From Myxocyprinus asiaticus (Eukaryota > Chordata > Actinopteri > Cypriniformes > Catostomidae): a stretch of 64,000 nt of DNA. This document shows positions 1 to 13,500 of the stretch, in pieces. Each line of letters starts with the position of its first letter. Position 1 is the first letter of the stretch. The position numbers and the translations under genes are program-made. A model generated the notes under the pieces. It saw nothing but the letters and a program-made list of their open reading frames with translations, was not told the DNA's origin and did not search any database. The stretch spans positions 53,888,001-53,952,000 of the forward strand of contig NC_059346.1 in NCBI RefSeq assembly GCF_019703515.2, in the 5' to 3' direction.

Positions 1-299
<299 letters not shown>

Positions 300-501
300 C
301 AATATCCAATTACATCGGCAACCGGCTGAGGGATCGGTGAATATTCTTGCTTTAGTGATTTTGCATTGAAAATGTAATTAATTTATTAAAAAAATTAAAA
401 ACTTAAATCAAATACATTTCTAAATTCAAATTGCACTCCAAACGAAACGAAAAAGCAATTAAAATAATGAAGTGATCAAAAAAATTATATATATATATGT
501 A

Positions 502-549
<48 letters not shown>

Positions 550-699
550 GTAACCTTAGTATTTCTCTGTAATGTAGAACAGTGTTAGCAGTGCTACTTA
601 TTCTTTCTCAGCCCTGGAACTCAAACCATTTTCTTATTGTCAACTTAAGAAGTTGTAAAATTGGCTATTACTTTACACAGTAAAGGTAAGCAATTTTAT

Positions 700-953
700 C
701 ACACTAAAATCATGTTAACATATTGTTTATGTCTTGTGGCTATACTTTTGAAACAGTAATTTAATGTTCACAAATTGGCCCCATTTTCATTGTGACTCGC
801 TGTAACCTCGATTTTTGCTTTTTTTTTTTTTTTTTTTTTTTTAAAGGAGGCATGAGTCAATTTATTTTTGTGGTAATCAACATTATGCCACAAATGCTGT
901 CCATTGAGCTTAACTTGGATTGAACCCGGAATATTCCTCTAAGTGCTTGTACT
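700..953. repeat. Partial copy of the AGGAATATTCC MITE family
   Basis: Shares TGGTAATCAACATTATGCCA and GAACCCGGAATATTCCTC with 33985-34438. A T-tract lies at 819-842. The 111-codon minus-strand frame here is spurious. Confidence 0.7.
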
Positions 954-1867
954 ATGTAAAAAGTGCAGTGTAGCTGTCTGAATGTGACATTGTCTGATTT
1001 ATCTCTGTGCTCATGGAAAAAAAATGAACATTCAGAAAACACCCCGCTTACATTTTCACGTGTTGCATGAAGACATGGATCGGCTTCTTTCAGCTCGTTG
1101 TTGAAAGCACATTTTTGCATTATTATGGGCATTTGCGCTGACAGACAGGATGACATAGAGCGCATGACGTCATTGCCACGGTAACCAGACACATTTGTGT
1201 TGCTGAAGACTAGAATGAATGTATCGTCAAATCAATGTGTGATGCAACAAAATTTATTTTCTTCTCTGCAAACGATATCAAAGACAATAGCGAGAAGGAC
1301 AATGAGGAGATTTAACCAAAAGACCCTACCAAAAGTTGACAGTTTAAGTTGACGACACTGTGTGGACCACAAGAGACTACAGATGCCTACATGTGTGGAT
1401 AATTACACCTAAAAAGACTTAGACCAATATTAATAATATTTATATGTTGTTTCAGTAAACTGTGAGAGACATGATGTGGGTGACTTAACTTAATGAAGTT
1501 CGTAACCATGATGAAACCGCGATGCGAGCAACATCTTAACTACACAAAGGCCATGTGCGATTTTACCAGTTGTCAGGTCCTGTGCCGTGCGAAACTGCCT
1601 TGTAGTTTCTAGTACATTGGCTTCATACCTGTCTTTGTGTTCGTTGTGCCAGCCACCTCGGTAATCGATGTTATACAGCAGTCTCCGTAGTGACATTGTA
1701 ACATATTAGTTGACTGAGTGTGCTGCTCTGCAGGTGTGTTTGCTCAACATGGTGAAACAAACACTTGCTACATCTACGACATCAGGGGGTGCTACAACTG
1801 CTTGCAGACAGAGTGTCCATTTATTCTGTTTCATTATTTGTATTTATTTTGTTCATTGCATCACAAA

Positions 1868-2037
1868 TCAAATGCCATGGACTCGGTTGGACTCAGAAAA
1901 AAATCCAGAGTCCCAAAGGCTCGAGTCAGAGTCAAGTCTGACTAAGAATGCATCCGAGTCCATGACAAGTCCAAGTCCATTAAAATTGGACTCGTGACTC
2001 GGACTCGAGTCCAAACTCGAGTACCCCAACTCTAGCA
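1868..2037. repeat. GACTCGAGTC-rich repeat fragment
   Basis: Many short GGACTC/GAGTCC motifs, ending GACTCGAGTCCAAACTCGAG and TACCCCAACTCTAG. This resembles the terminus of a fish DNA-transposon family; the element is incomplete. Confidence 0.5.
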
Positions 2038-2583
2038 TGCAGAACGTAACAGGTTTGAGACTTCTCTTATTTGTTTTTTTATGGGGGCAAGAATAAAGCG
2101 AAACTCTGCAGATTTGAAGAACCCTGCGATAGATCATGCTTCGCAGTTGCCAATATCAATAGTAACATTTTAGACCTCATTGACAAGCATAAGATATTGT
2201 ATGTCAATCATTAACATAATTACTGTAAAATACTGTTCATTTTTATTTGTTTGTTTGTTGGACTTTTCCCCAGATTTCTACTAGCACTAGTTCTGTAACC
2301 AGTGGAATCTCAAACACAGAAGCTACTATAGAGGACTTATTTCTGTGAAAATTTCAGGTTCCTATCTGGTCCCCCACCAGAGATATTCAACCTGAAAGTG
2401 AGGAGAATTTAAAAAAATTGCACTATCGCCCCCATAAAAAAAAAAAGTCTCAAACCTGAAATGTTCTGCATGCACACTATACTTACCTAGGTACCCCCTA
2501 AAAAAATTAAGACTGAGACTCGAACCCTTCCCATTATACATTGACCCTAAAAGTGGAACTTTGAGCAATCATGAGCATTACAT

Positions 2584-5500
2584 TAGAGGTTGACCGATAT
2601 ATCGTTTTTGCCGATTAATCGGCACCGTTAACAGATTTCTGGAACTATCGGTTATCTGGAAAAATCCACACCGATAGTTTTTGTCAGTGCTGGAGCAGCT
2701 GGTAAGGGTCCGCTGTCGTTATACAGTATGAGAGCAGCCTCTAGAGGTGAAAAAACTATCAAATCACTGATGCCTTGTGGTGTTTGTTTTAACACGTGAG
2801 ACTACACTCTGCATGGAGCGGAACACTTCAGATACGGATTTAAAACATCAACAACGAAAAGGTATGTATACAGGACATGTTGTCATATTATAAAATAATT
2901 CATTTGTTGACTAGAGGCTGCATTAGTAGAGAGCAGTAGTAAGTTTGCTGACAAGGCTGAGAGGACACTAACATCAAAGCTAACCTCAAGCGGTTAGAAC
3001 AATGTGACAAAATTACACACAAGTCCTACCCAAATGTTTAAATGTCATGATTGTTACCATCTATTTGCATTAATTTATATCCAGCTGGCCACGTTTATGC
3101 ATTCGTTAGCCAGCTAAGTTGCATATTTAAAGCTAGTGCGAAAGCAAATTAATATCTTCATGCAGCCGAGAGAAAACGTATAAACAAATCAGAAACGCAT
3201 TTTTTTTTATCCTCACTGTAGGGCTGCATCTAACGATTATTCTGATAATCGACTAATCTAATGATGATTTGACTATTTGGGCGATTTATTGCAACGATTA
3301 ATCATTAGCTCTAAACCGACTATTCAGCTTGTGCCCTGACTTAAAAGGTTGTATTAAACGTGCTTGTTAACAATAAAGAGGACAAAATCATCTTTTAATA
3401 ATACCTCTAAATGACATTCACTGAATTAATGGAAAAAAATACTTTTTATTATGTTTAATTCAGTACAAATTTCACTACAAAACAATCCTATTGTTATCAA
3501 GTGTTTTTGTCTTTTTTTCCGTTTAAAATTGTCTAAAAATCCTTAAAACAAGATACATTTACTTGAGAAGTAACATATAAGATATTTAGACTTGCTTTAA
3601 GAGAATGTATCTTAAATGTAAGTGTATTTTGTATATAAATATATTTTTTCACTTGGTTATACTTCTTCGAGTGCAGTAAAGACAAAATACACTTATATTC
3701 AAGATCTATTCTCTAAAAGCAAGTCTAAATATCTTATATGCTGCTTCTCAGGTAAATGCATCTTTTTTTAAAGGATTTTTAGATATTTTAAAATATTTTC
3801 ATTTTTAATATTATATTCAACATTCTCAGATAAAATATAAAAAAATTATTCTGCAGTATAGCTGCTAAAGTAAATGTACGTTGTTTTAAATGAGTTTTAG
3901 ATATTTATATTGAAAAACAAACACTAATCAAAAACGTATGTTGTTGCAGTGTATAATGGGTTGAAGACTACCCTCTCTCACCTTACTGTTCACTTCAATC
4001 CATATTTTTTTTTTTCTTTTTTTGGGGGGGGATTTTTCCCCTTTTTCTCTCAATTTGGAATGCCCAATTCCCAATGCGCTCTAAGTCCTCGTGGTTGCAT
4101 AGTGATTCGCCTCAGTTCGGGTGGCGGAGGACGAATCCCAGTTGCCTCCGCGTCTGAGACAGTCAACCCGCGCATCTTATCACGTGGCTTGTTGAGCGCG
4201 TTGCCACGGAGACATAGCGCGTGTGGAGGCTTCATGCCATCCACCGCGGCGACCACGCTCAATTCACCACGCGCCCCACCGAGAACAAACCACATTATAG
4301 CGACCATGGGGAGGTTACCCCATGTGACTCTACCCTCCCTAGCAACCGGGCCAATTTGGTTGCTTATGAGACCTGGCTGGAGTCACTCAGCACGCCCTGG
4401 GATTCGAACTAGCGAACTAGCGAACTCCAGGGGTGATAGCCAGCGTATTTCACCACTGAGCTACCCAGGCCCCACTTCAATCCATCATTAACTTAAAAAA
4501 ACTTAAAAAAACAAACTCTCTCTTATTAATAAAGCTGTGTATTGCCAGTTTTCTTCACGATAAGAAATGCACAGTGACATATATTATGATTCAATAAGTT
4601 GCCATCGCGTTATAATCTAGCTGCATTAAGCGTGTGCGCTCGAGGGATGAACGTCCCCACAACAGAGTGTGCATCAGCTGAGTGCAGTTTCAGTCTCTTC
4701 CCCCTTAGATTGGGACACTTCGCGCAACTCATAGAAGAGGCGCTGACCGCACAGAGAAATGCCAGTTTCCTTATTATTTTAACTTTAATAAAGCTATAAC
4801 GCATTAAATAGAACTGCATTAATGATGTAACGCCAGGGTGTTTCCTTTAAAGACGCTCGACACGCAAGTTTTGCTTAAGCTGAGTGTCAGCTCCGGCTCT
4901 GCTTATTCCACAACAAGAGTGCTTCTGTATTTACTTATTTGGTATTTTAGCATTATAATTCCAAAACAGCGCTCCTGCACGAGACACTGAATAAACAAAA
5001 ACAAAGGGAAACAAAGACGTTCGTCTAGCGTGCGTTTACATAGAAAAGTAAATGGCGGTGTGAACAGCCCCTTACAGTTGGTGGAGGTCTTTGGCCTTTG
5101 CATCTTGCTCTCTTATAAGCATTTCTCAGATTAAGCAATGAGTTGTTTAAATGCTTTGTCAGGAAAGATGTTGAACTTGGAAATGTGTCTCGATCCTCAC
5201 GTTCGGTTCCAGTCTGTTGTGTTCCGTCTGTTTGAACAGCCCCTGACCTGGACTCATAGTCTGAGCCGCTTCACCACCAAGTTCAGCCAAATAACACTGC
5301 TATCTGTGAATAATGCTATACCCTACATACAACTGTACTGAATAAAAAAAACAATGTGGTATTTCGCTGTTATTATGAAGCTTGAGTCTGGAGTAGTAGG
5401 AATCAGTGCAAGTGTAACACCATGTGAACTGTCTGTTGAAGCGTTTTCCCCCCTCATTTTACTTATGACTTAACATTTGAGATATGGACTGACTAAAACT

Positions 5501-5906
5501 TTTTTTTAATTTATTTTATGCACATTAGTTGAAAATGAAATGCTCTCTTTTAACACCCAGTATAGGAATGTTCTATGCAATAATATAACTGTGCTGAATG
5601 GTGTATATATTTATTGTGCCCTCTTGTGGACCAAGGATACAACGTCAATTTTAAAATCAACTGACTTTAAAATTTGAATATTAGTTCATATATATTAATA
5701 TTTATATATTTCATTTAAAAAAGTACGATACATTTTCATGGTTCAGTCAGTACTGTTTATTTTTGTAATAAAGTTCAGAACTATTTTACTTTGAGTGTTA
5801 TTTTTTTCATTTAGTATCAATAAAAAAAATACTGGTTGATTAATCTGTTATCGGCAGGTACTTAACAACTTAGTTATCGGTTAAATCCACTATCGGTCGA
5901 CCTCTA
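2584..5906. mobile_element. hAT-like non-autonomous element, 3.3 kb
   Basis: Inverted termini TAGAGGTTGACCGATA and TATCGGTCGACCTCTA. Flanked by 8-bp target copies CATTACAT (2576-2583) and CATTATAT (5907-5914), one mismatch. Carries a nested hAT-type terminus near 3222 (AGGGCTGCATCTAACGATTA) and a SINE at 4004-4472. No transposase reading frame seen. Confidence 0.82.
4004..4472 (-). mobile_element. tRNA-derived SINE with 13-bp target duplication
   Basis: On the minus strand it opens with GCCTGGGTAGCTCAG (A box) and AGTTCGAATCCCAGGG (B box) and ends with an A-rich tail. Perfect 13-bp target copies CACTTCAATCCAT lie at 3991-4003 and 4473-4485. The A/B spacing contains a small duplication (CTAGCGAA repeated). 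Confidence 0.9.
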
Positions 5907-6170
5907 CATTATATTAGGACTTAAGTTCTAAGTCTAAGGAACAAGAATGTGCAAAATGTTTATATATGTACATGTACCGTGTAATGTGCTCAAGAAATAC
6001 GTTTTTGTTCCAAGGAGCTAGGACCATCCTGAGGTGAGATTTTGAGGTTTCCGTAAACAGCTGTATAACCAAAATTTGTTATGTGCCATGACACAAAGAT
6101 GGCCGTCATGGTTAAACCAAGTAAAATAAAAATCAAATTTTTTTTCCCCATTCTGATGGTTGATGTGAAC

Positions 6171-6363
6171 ATTACATTTACATTTATGCATTTGGCAGAT
6201 GCTTTTATCCAAAGCGACTTACAGTGCACTTATTACAGGGACATTCTCCCTGGAGCAACTTGGAGTTGGGTGCCTTGCTCAAGGACACAATGGTGGTGGC
6301 TGTGGGGATTGAACCGGCAACCTTCTGCTTACCAGTTCTGTGCTTTAGCCCACTATGCCACCA
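6171..6363 (-). mobile_element. tRNA-like SINE, second family
   Basis: Minus strand begins TGGTGGCATAGTGGGCTAAA (A-box-like) and has GCCGGTTCAATCCCCAC (B-box-like), then GCAAGGCACC and the CTTTGGATAAAAGCATCTGC motif very common in fish. The class is inferred from promoter-like boxes. Confidence 0.65.
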
Positions 6364-6364
6364 C

Positions 6365-6814
6365 CACTCAGACTGAAGCTCCTAACCCGTATCTGCATGA
6401 TTTTATGCACTGCACTGCTGACATACGATTGGCTGATTAGATAATAACATGGATGATTGTTGGTGCCAGACGGGCTGGTTTGAGTATTTCTGTAACTGCT
6501 GATCTCCTTGGATTGTCACACACAACAGTCTCTAGAGTTTACTCCGAATGGTGCCAAAAACAAAAAACATCCAGTGAGTGGCAGTTCTGTGGATGGAAAT
6601 GCCTTAATGTTGAGAGAGGTCAGCGGAGAATGGCCTGACTGCTTTGAACTGACAAAGTCTACAGTAACTCAGATAACCACTCTGTACAATTGTAGTGAGA
6701 AGAATAGCATCTCAGAATACTGTTCTGAGATGCGGGTTGGTGCTGTTTTGGCAGCACAAGGGGGACCTACACAATATTAGGCAGGTGGTTTTAATGGTGT
6801 GGCTGATCGGTGTA
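6365..6814 (+). mobile_element. Internally deleted Tc1-like element
   Basis: Contains the transposase N-terminal helix-turn-helix (GARRAGLSISVTADLLGLSH) at 6453-6570, then short internal pieces (CTACAGTAACTCAGATAACC), then the C-terminal end GGGACCTACACAATATTAG and the terminus GGCTGATCGGTGTATA. The catalytic core is deleted. Confidence 0.75.
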
Positions 6815-7396
6815 TATTGAATCGTTGTAATATCGAATGGGGAGGTCTGTGGCAATTACCAGCCCCATTAAAATGTTAGTCTATATAAAATATTGCTATT
6901 AAATTCTCATAACAGCAGACGCTAAATCATTGTAGAAAATCATTGACCACTTAAAATCATTGTGATGCTCATGATGTTGGTTTGTTGTATATCAGCAACA
7001 AAACATCACACATATTGTAAATATCTAATATATCAGCCAGCATTAGTGTGAAATATTGCTCCCTCAAAGCGAGAGTTTAAATGTGTCCATAATCATTTGT
7101 TTTGAGAATATAAATTTGAACCCCTTCTAGTCCATTTTCAAAGAGTGTGATGATGTTCCTGCTTTGTGCAAGGTACCACAACTATGTCAACCTACGTCAT
7201 CCATAACAAGGCAGAGTCTCTTTAAATGTGTTCTCCGCCGCAGTATTTGCCGCAAGTAATGTGTAGTGTTGATGTTGCTTAATTGTAAGAAATCGGAATT
7301 AACCAGTTCAATCTGGCCTGTGATTAAATGCCATAACAGTCTTCAGAGAGGTTACTTTCAGTTGGTTGTGTTAAAATGCCTTCTGTTCTCATGCAG

Positions 7397-7564
7397 GAGT
7401 GAGCTGTGATGCATGTTTAAAAGGAAACTTCAGAGGGCGCCGATACAAGTGTTTAATTTGCTACGACTACGACCTTTGTGCATCTTGCTATGAAAGTGGA
7501 GCCACAACAACTAGACACACCACGGAGCACCCAATGCAGTGCATACTAACCAGGGTAGACTTTG
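7397..7564 (+). CDS. kcmf1: kcmf1 exon 2: ZZ zinc finger
   Basis: Follows a TGCAG acceptor and ends before GTAAGT. It starts with two bases of a Gly codon, encodes 55 residues ([10 protein letters not shown]... to ...LTRVDF) and ends with the first base of an Asp codon. All ZZ-domain cysteines and the late His residues (RHTTEH) are present, so zinc binding should be intact. This is the first coding exon visible in the window. Confidence 0.95.
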
Positions 7565-10500
7565 GTAAGTAAAGCAGTCTTTTGACTATTCATCAGCTAT
7601 AAGTAATGATGTTTTGGTGGTGCAATAATGGTGATGGTGATTGGGTTTTATCTAAACTGTCTGCAGACTTGTATTATGGGGGAGAGGCATTCTCAGTAGA
7701 GCAACCTCAGTCGTTTACTTGTCCTTATTGTGGTAAAATGGGCTACACAGAAACATCTCTACAGGAGCACGTCACCTCAGAACACGCAGAGACCTCTACA
7801 GAGGTGGTGAGTACACATGCCATCTTTGTTGAAAGTTTTAGGATGAAGCTGGTGTTGCTTTTGTTTTATTTATTTATTTATTTTTCAAAAAAATCTTTGC
7901 TGGCATTTACTCATGTAATAATTAAAGGTTGACCGATATATCAGTTTTACAGATCAATTGGTGCCGATAGTTTTTGGAACAGTTATCGGCAAAGGCGATG
8001 CAGATATTTTCTCCATTATCTCCATGTTCCTCTGTGGCCAGAATCCTTTACCTAATGAATATATAGGCGACAAAGATTTATTTTGTAAAAATGTACATAT
8101 AGAGCATTGTAGCGGAGCCGATACTCTGGCACCATCACTGTTTATGGATAAATTAACAATTATTAATGCAACTGTGAAAAAAAAAAAAGATGCATATGAA
8201 AATTAACAAGCGATTATTGATGACCTACTATTGATGAATGATCTGCTGTTGATGAATAACTGCTCATACAGTGTTTATTAGCCCATATGACAATGTTTAC
8301 TTAATAGTAGGGTTGTCACAATACCATAATCATATCTTATGATACTATACCAGCTAAAGTATCACGATACCACACGATAGTGTGTTAATTCTTAACACAG
8401 TTTGTCATAGCAAAGGTGGTTCTTAGAAACTAGCCATTCCACTTGTTGCTCCGGAAGTGGTGAAAATAACTGATGGATGAGCTGGGAGAAGGATCAAATG
8501 GACTTGTTACATAATACATTCTTAGTTTGACGTTAAAAAAAAAAAAATACTAAATCTTCACCGCATCAAAACCGCCAGTTCATATGGCAACGGCTTTAAA
8601 CTTTTATTCCATTATTTCTGTGATTATTTGATTGTTGGTAACATAAAAATAAAGATATTGTAATGTTGAAAAGACTGTTTTGAGCAGCTGTTTCATTATA
8701 GACCTTTTTCACAGGCTGTGATGACATGTTTCCGCCTTATTTAGCAGCGTAAATCTAGCAAACTTTTTTAAATATTGAGTTTAAGTTTATAACATTATGC
8801 TTTGTGTTATATTACCCTGGAATTAATTTTAAAAAATGAATTACCACAGCTGTGAGGGGGTTTCGATTACAACTGCTGAAAGAGTGACAGTAAATTTGGA
8901 ATCATCTCCTATTTTACTGTCTTAATCCACCACTTTCTATTTTTATTTTTTTTCTTCTGGAAAGTCATTCAAATGTAATAGTGGATTTTTTCTTTTGCTA
9001 TTGGAGCAAATGGGTACGTGAAAATAATATTTGCTGTGGTCTGCTGTTCACATCAGCATCGGCATGTGAGTCTACCATGTTCATCAAGAAGAGAAAGGGG
9101 CGGAAGTGCTATTAATGTGTAAAAGTGACTGATGTTTATACACATTAAGGGGGGTTTCACAAGTCTTGTGTCAGCGCTGCCAAATACATTGTCTATGAAG
9201 TGACACTTTACACCAAAATGTTTTTCACACACGTTTTTACCTCACAAATTATGTCTTTGAGAGTTCAAAGAAACAAGAAATATAAAAAAACTGTCCAAAT
9301 ATATGAAGCCATATTGAATGTACATTTTTTTGTATTTTATTTTTTTATATATTACCTTGTCGTTTCCGAGTATCCAGAGACCCCAGTTACTGAATACATA
9401 ATTACATTCACAAAGAGAATGCTAAGACCTTAACGTAAACGAGTCTAATGTAAATGTATAAAATCGCAGTCTTCGTTAACGACTAAAAATGTTTCAGTGA
9501 CTCGTTCATAGCACATAAGATGCTCATCTAATTCTGCACAATTGTGCAGTTGATTTGCAATATTTAAATCTTTAAAAATAGCTGGAATTGGTGCTTTTAG
9601 CTTAAAAAATATATCCCCGGAAAACATGTTTGTGGACCGGTCTCACCATTTTTGCCCCTCATGAGTTTACATCCCTGTGGTAAACAGCAGCACAAATGCA
9701 GATTGCACCCGTTTGATTGATTGTACGCCTCTGAGCCCAGGCTAATGTAATCACACCAGTTTAATCATATGGGCGAAAGGGTTAATTGGTTATCTACCTT
9801 TTCCTCCACCTTAGTTATCGTTATCTGCAAAATCATAAAAACAATGATCGATAATATACATATGTGATGTGACATTCGGTAACAATAAGGGACCTTATGT
9901 TAACATTTTTTATTTAAGTCAAGATTTTCGGTGGTACCTTGATGCAGTCTTCACATAATGACAGTATATGATGCCTAATGTTTTGATTACCCCATTTTAT
10001 TTTTTAATGTTTTTTTACAGTCTATAATAATATGCGAGACACTGAAACAAGAACGAGATGCAATGTCACGGCCGAAGTGAAGCTAAAGTGGATTAACTAA
10101 AAAATAGTTCCACTTCGAATACTCGGACACAAAATGACTAGGCCTAATGACTAGGTGTGAATAGGCCTTATGATTTGTTTGAGTTTTCCTAGGTGTGTGT
10201 TGTAAACTGCAGTTCATAGTACAGATGAATGATACCGTTAAATACAAAAGATGCATATCACCTTAAACTTTTTATCCACAGGCATGTTAGTGCAATTAAA
10301 AAAAACTGGCTTGTTACTCTGCAACTGTAGGCAATGACCTAAACGTATCATAAAGAGTTGTTGTAGTATGTAATGGTTCTCTGTCTCTCTTTTCCAGATT
10401 TGCCCAATCTGTGCAGCTTTGCCTGGTGGCGACCCCAATCATGTGACAGATGACTTTGCTGCTCATCTCACACTTGAACACAGAGCACCTAGAGATTTAA

Positions 10501-13500
10501 TATCCTTTTATGTGATGCTAATTAAATTATGTATTTGCTCCTTTACACAATGTGTGCATATGTGCAAATCACCTCACAGATAACCTTGCCCATGTTTCCA
10601 AGGTTTATCGACTGTGCTTATCGGTTGCATGAGGTTTTTTCTTAAGGTTTTGTGACCATGGATCTTTGAGGATTTGAATGCAGGTGTTTTTGCTTTTGAG
10701 GTTTTTGTCTTTGTTTTGGGTTGATTTGACAGACATAGCAGAGAGAGCAAGCCAGATTCAAACTTGCATCACCCAGATAAGCACCACAGCTCAACAGCAC
10801 ATGCTTTTAACCACTTGACCATGGATCAGACTAAATTATTATTATTATTTTTTTTTTTTATGGTTATATTTGTGTATTCAGCACAAGTCATGTGACTTTA
10901 TCCTCTTCAATGGCTGTGTATTAACCTTCTCAAGCAGTTGCTCCTTAACCAGCGTGTGCACGATGAGAGCAGTGGCGTGCGGCACGTGCGCCGGATGTTC
11001 CACCCTGGGCGGGGGCTGGGTGGTCCGCGGGCACGCAGGACTAACATGCACTTTACCAGCAGCTCTACTGGTGGGCTCTCCTCTTCACAAAGCTCCTCCT
11101 ACTCTCCAAGCAATAGGGAAGCAATGGACCCCATAGCAGGTGTGTAATGTGTCGGGATGGGTTTAGGGGATGGACACACAGAATGCGTTCTTGCATTTCA
11201 AAACCCATAGATGGAGTTCAGTTGAATGGAGCAGAATGTTGGGGTCTCGGGATGTATTTTTAATGCTCAGGATTGTCGCAAGTTTTTCCTCAATAGAATG
11301 CAACAGTACCCGCCACTTTTCCGCCATCTTGGTTCCGCAAGTATTTCCTCCATTCATTTTTTTCATTAAAATCCATCATAAAAGAGTTCTAAGCCATGAA
11401 CCAAACCAACCAGCACCGAGGTGAATCACAACATGACATTTGAAGCAAAAAAGTATTTGAAAATTTAATAAAAAGACAAAGGTACAAGACTGTGTACTTA
11501 CCCTGTTTCATGAGGGAATGAACTACAATCCCATGAAGCATTGCGAATGAGTTATGCAAAATGAAAATGGAAATGTATAAACTACTGATTTAAAGTTGAT
11601 GTTTATAAGAATAGAAATTACATTTAATGGTTAAATATTCACATACACACATATACAGTTGTGCTCAAAGTTTGTGTACCCTGGCAGAAATTGTGAATAT
11701 TTATACAGTGATTGAACAGTACTGACTGGCATTTTCAAGGCTTTGGATATCTTTTTATATCCTTTTCCATCTTTATAAAGTTCCATTACCTTGTTACGCA
11801 GGTCTTTTGACAGTTCTTTTCTGCTCCCCATGGCTCAGTATCTAGCCTGCTCAGTGCATCCACGTGAGACCTAACAAACTCATTGACTATTTATACACAG
11901 ACACTAATTGCAATTTAAACAACTAAGGAGATTGCTGAAATCACTGGAATTGGGTTAAGACCTGCCCAACGCATTATTAAAACCTGGAAGGATAGTGGTG
12001 AACTGTCAGCTTCACGGAAGAAATGTGGTCGGAAAATTCATAAACCAAATTCTTGGTTGCTTCAATTGGTCAGGTCTAGGCTCAGCAATGTTATGCGGCA
12101 ATACATTTAAGTCAGCTGACTACCTGAATGTACTGAATTACCAAGTTACCCCATCAATGGATTTTTTTTCTTCACTGACGGCACGGGCATATACACGGAC
12201 GACAATGCCAAGATTCATCGGGCTCAAATTGTGAAAGAGTGGTTCAGGGAGCATGAGGAATCATTTTCACACATTAATTGGCCACCACAGAGTCCTGACC
12301 TTAACCCCATTGAAAGTCTTTGGGATGTGCTGGAGAAGACTTTACAGAGTGGTTCGACTCTCCCGTCATCAATACAAGATCTCGGCCAAAAATTAATGCA
12401 ACCCTTGCAAAAAAAAAAAATTGTGACATTGCATAAGGTTGTCGAAACAATGCCACGACAAGTGCGTGCCGGAATCAAAGCTAAAGGCGGTGGAACACGA
12501 AAGGTAAAGTTTTAAAGATCATCCTGGCCACTCTTTTTCATATTATGAAAGTAAAGGTGGACTTTTGCCGTTAAGCTCCAAAATAACACAAAAATGGCAT
12601 AAGACGCTGAAAAAAAACAGGAAGACACTATCCTTCAGCAAAATATGTTTGCCCCAAATGTACATAAACCAACAACTTAAACACAAAAAGATGCAAAGCA
12701 AGAATGCATCCTGTGCTTCGGCCCCCTTAGTCCTGACAATACTAGTGGTAGAACAATATATTGGTTTAACCGATTAATCGATGCCGATAGTTGCTTTTTG
12801 GAACTATCTGCAAAAATATGTGTAAGAATAGGAAAGACTAAGAAAGTTTTTTAACATTCTTTAAATCGATTTTAAAAACTAATGGCCGTTTAATCAGTTA
12901 TCAACCTTTTCCACTATCTTAGTTATCGGTATCTGCAAAATCCACTATCGGTCAACCTTTAGTCAGTACCATTATTTACAGCACTTGAAAACGGTATACG
13001 ATATTTGTGTATTTCTCTTCACAGTTCATTTTGTTTGTTATCTGGCTTATGGATGGTTTTCTACTCTGTTGGCACAAGTGTTAGTTAGACTGTCTATCGG
13101 TTTCAATTTTACATTTATTCACTCTCCCCTCTTTTCTCTGTTTTCATCATCAGAGTTACTCTCTCAGCTGTCGGGTGTGAGGCGCTCCGCAGGAGGGCAG
13201 CTCAACTCTTCAGGCCCCTCTGCCTCGCAGCTGCAGCAACTGCAGATGCAGCTTCAGCTTGAGCGTCAGCAGGCGCAGGCGGCGCGTCAGCAGCTGGAGA
13301 CGGCTCGCAATGCCACGCGCCAGCGCAGCAACCCTAGCAACATCAGCGCCAGCATCCCGCCGCCCAGCACCGCTACAAACACAGCCATGACTGAGAGCAA
13401 CCCACTGGCCTCACACAGCTCCCAGTTCCTTCTCACACGGTATGGATCGGAGTTGCTCAAGAAATCCACCTACATGATGAAATTGTTCAGATCACATCAT

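Noticed and set aside
857..1192. 111-codon minus-strand frame
   Set aside because: Overlaps a MITE fragment and shows no recognisable domain or splice context.
4400..4475. A tRNA gene on the minus strand (also at 56936-57010)
   Set aside because: Only the A and B boxes fit. The cloverleaf is disturbed and the sequence continues into a SINE body with target duplications.
3949..4491. 180-codon plus-strand frame
   Set aside because: Runs antisense through a SINE; no domain.
10951..10961. Ordinary AG acceptor (AACCAG at 10947-10952) for kcmf1 exon 5
   Set aside because: It would add three unconserved codons and still has no GT donor partner at 10500. The AT-AC reading fits all signals.
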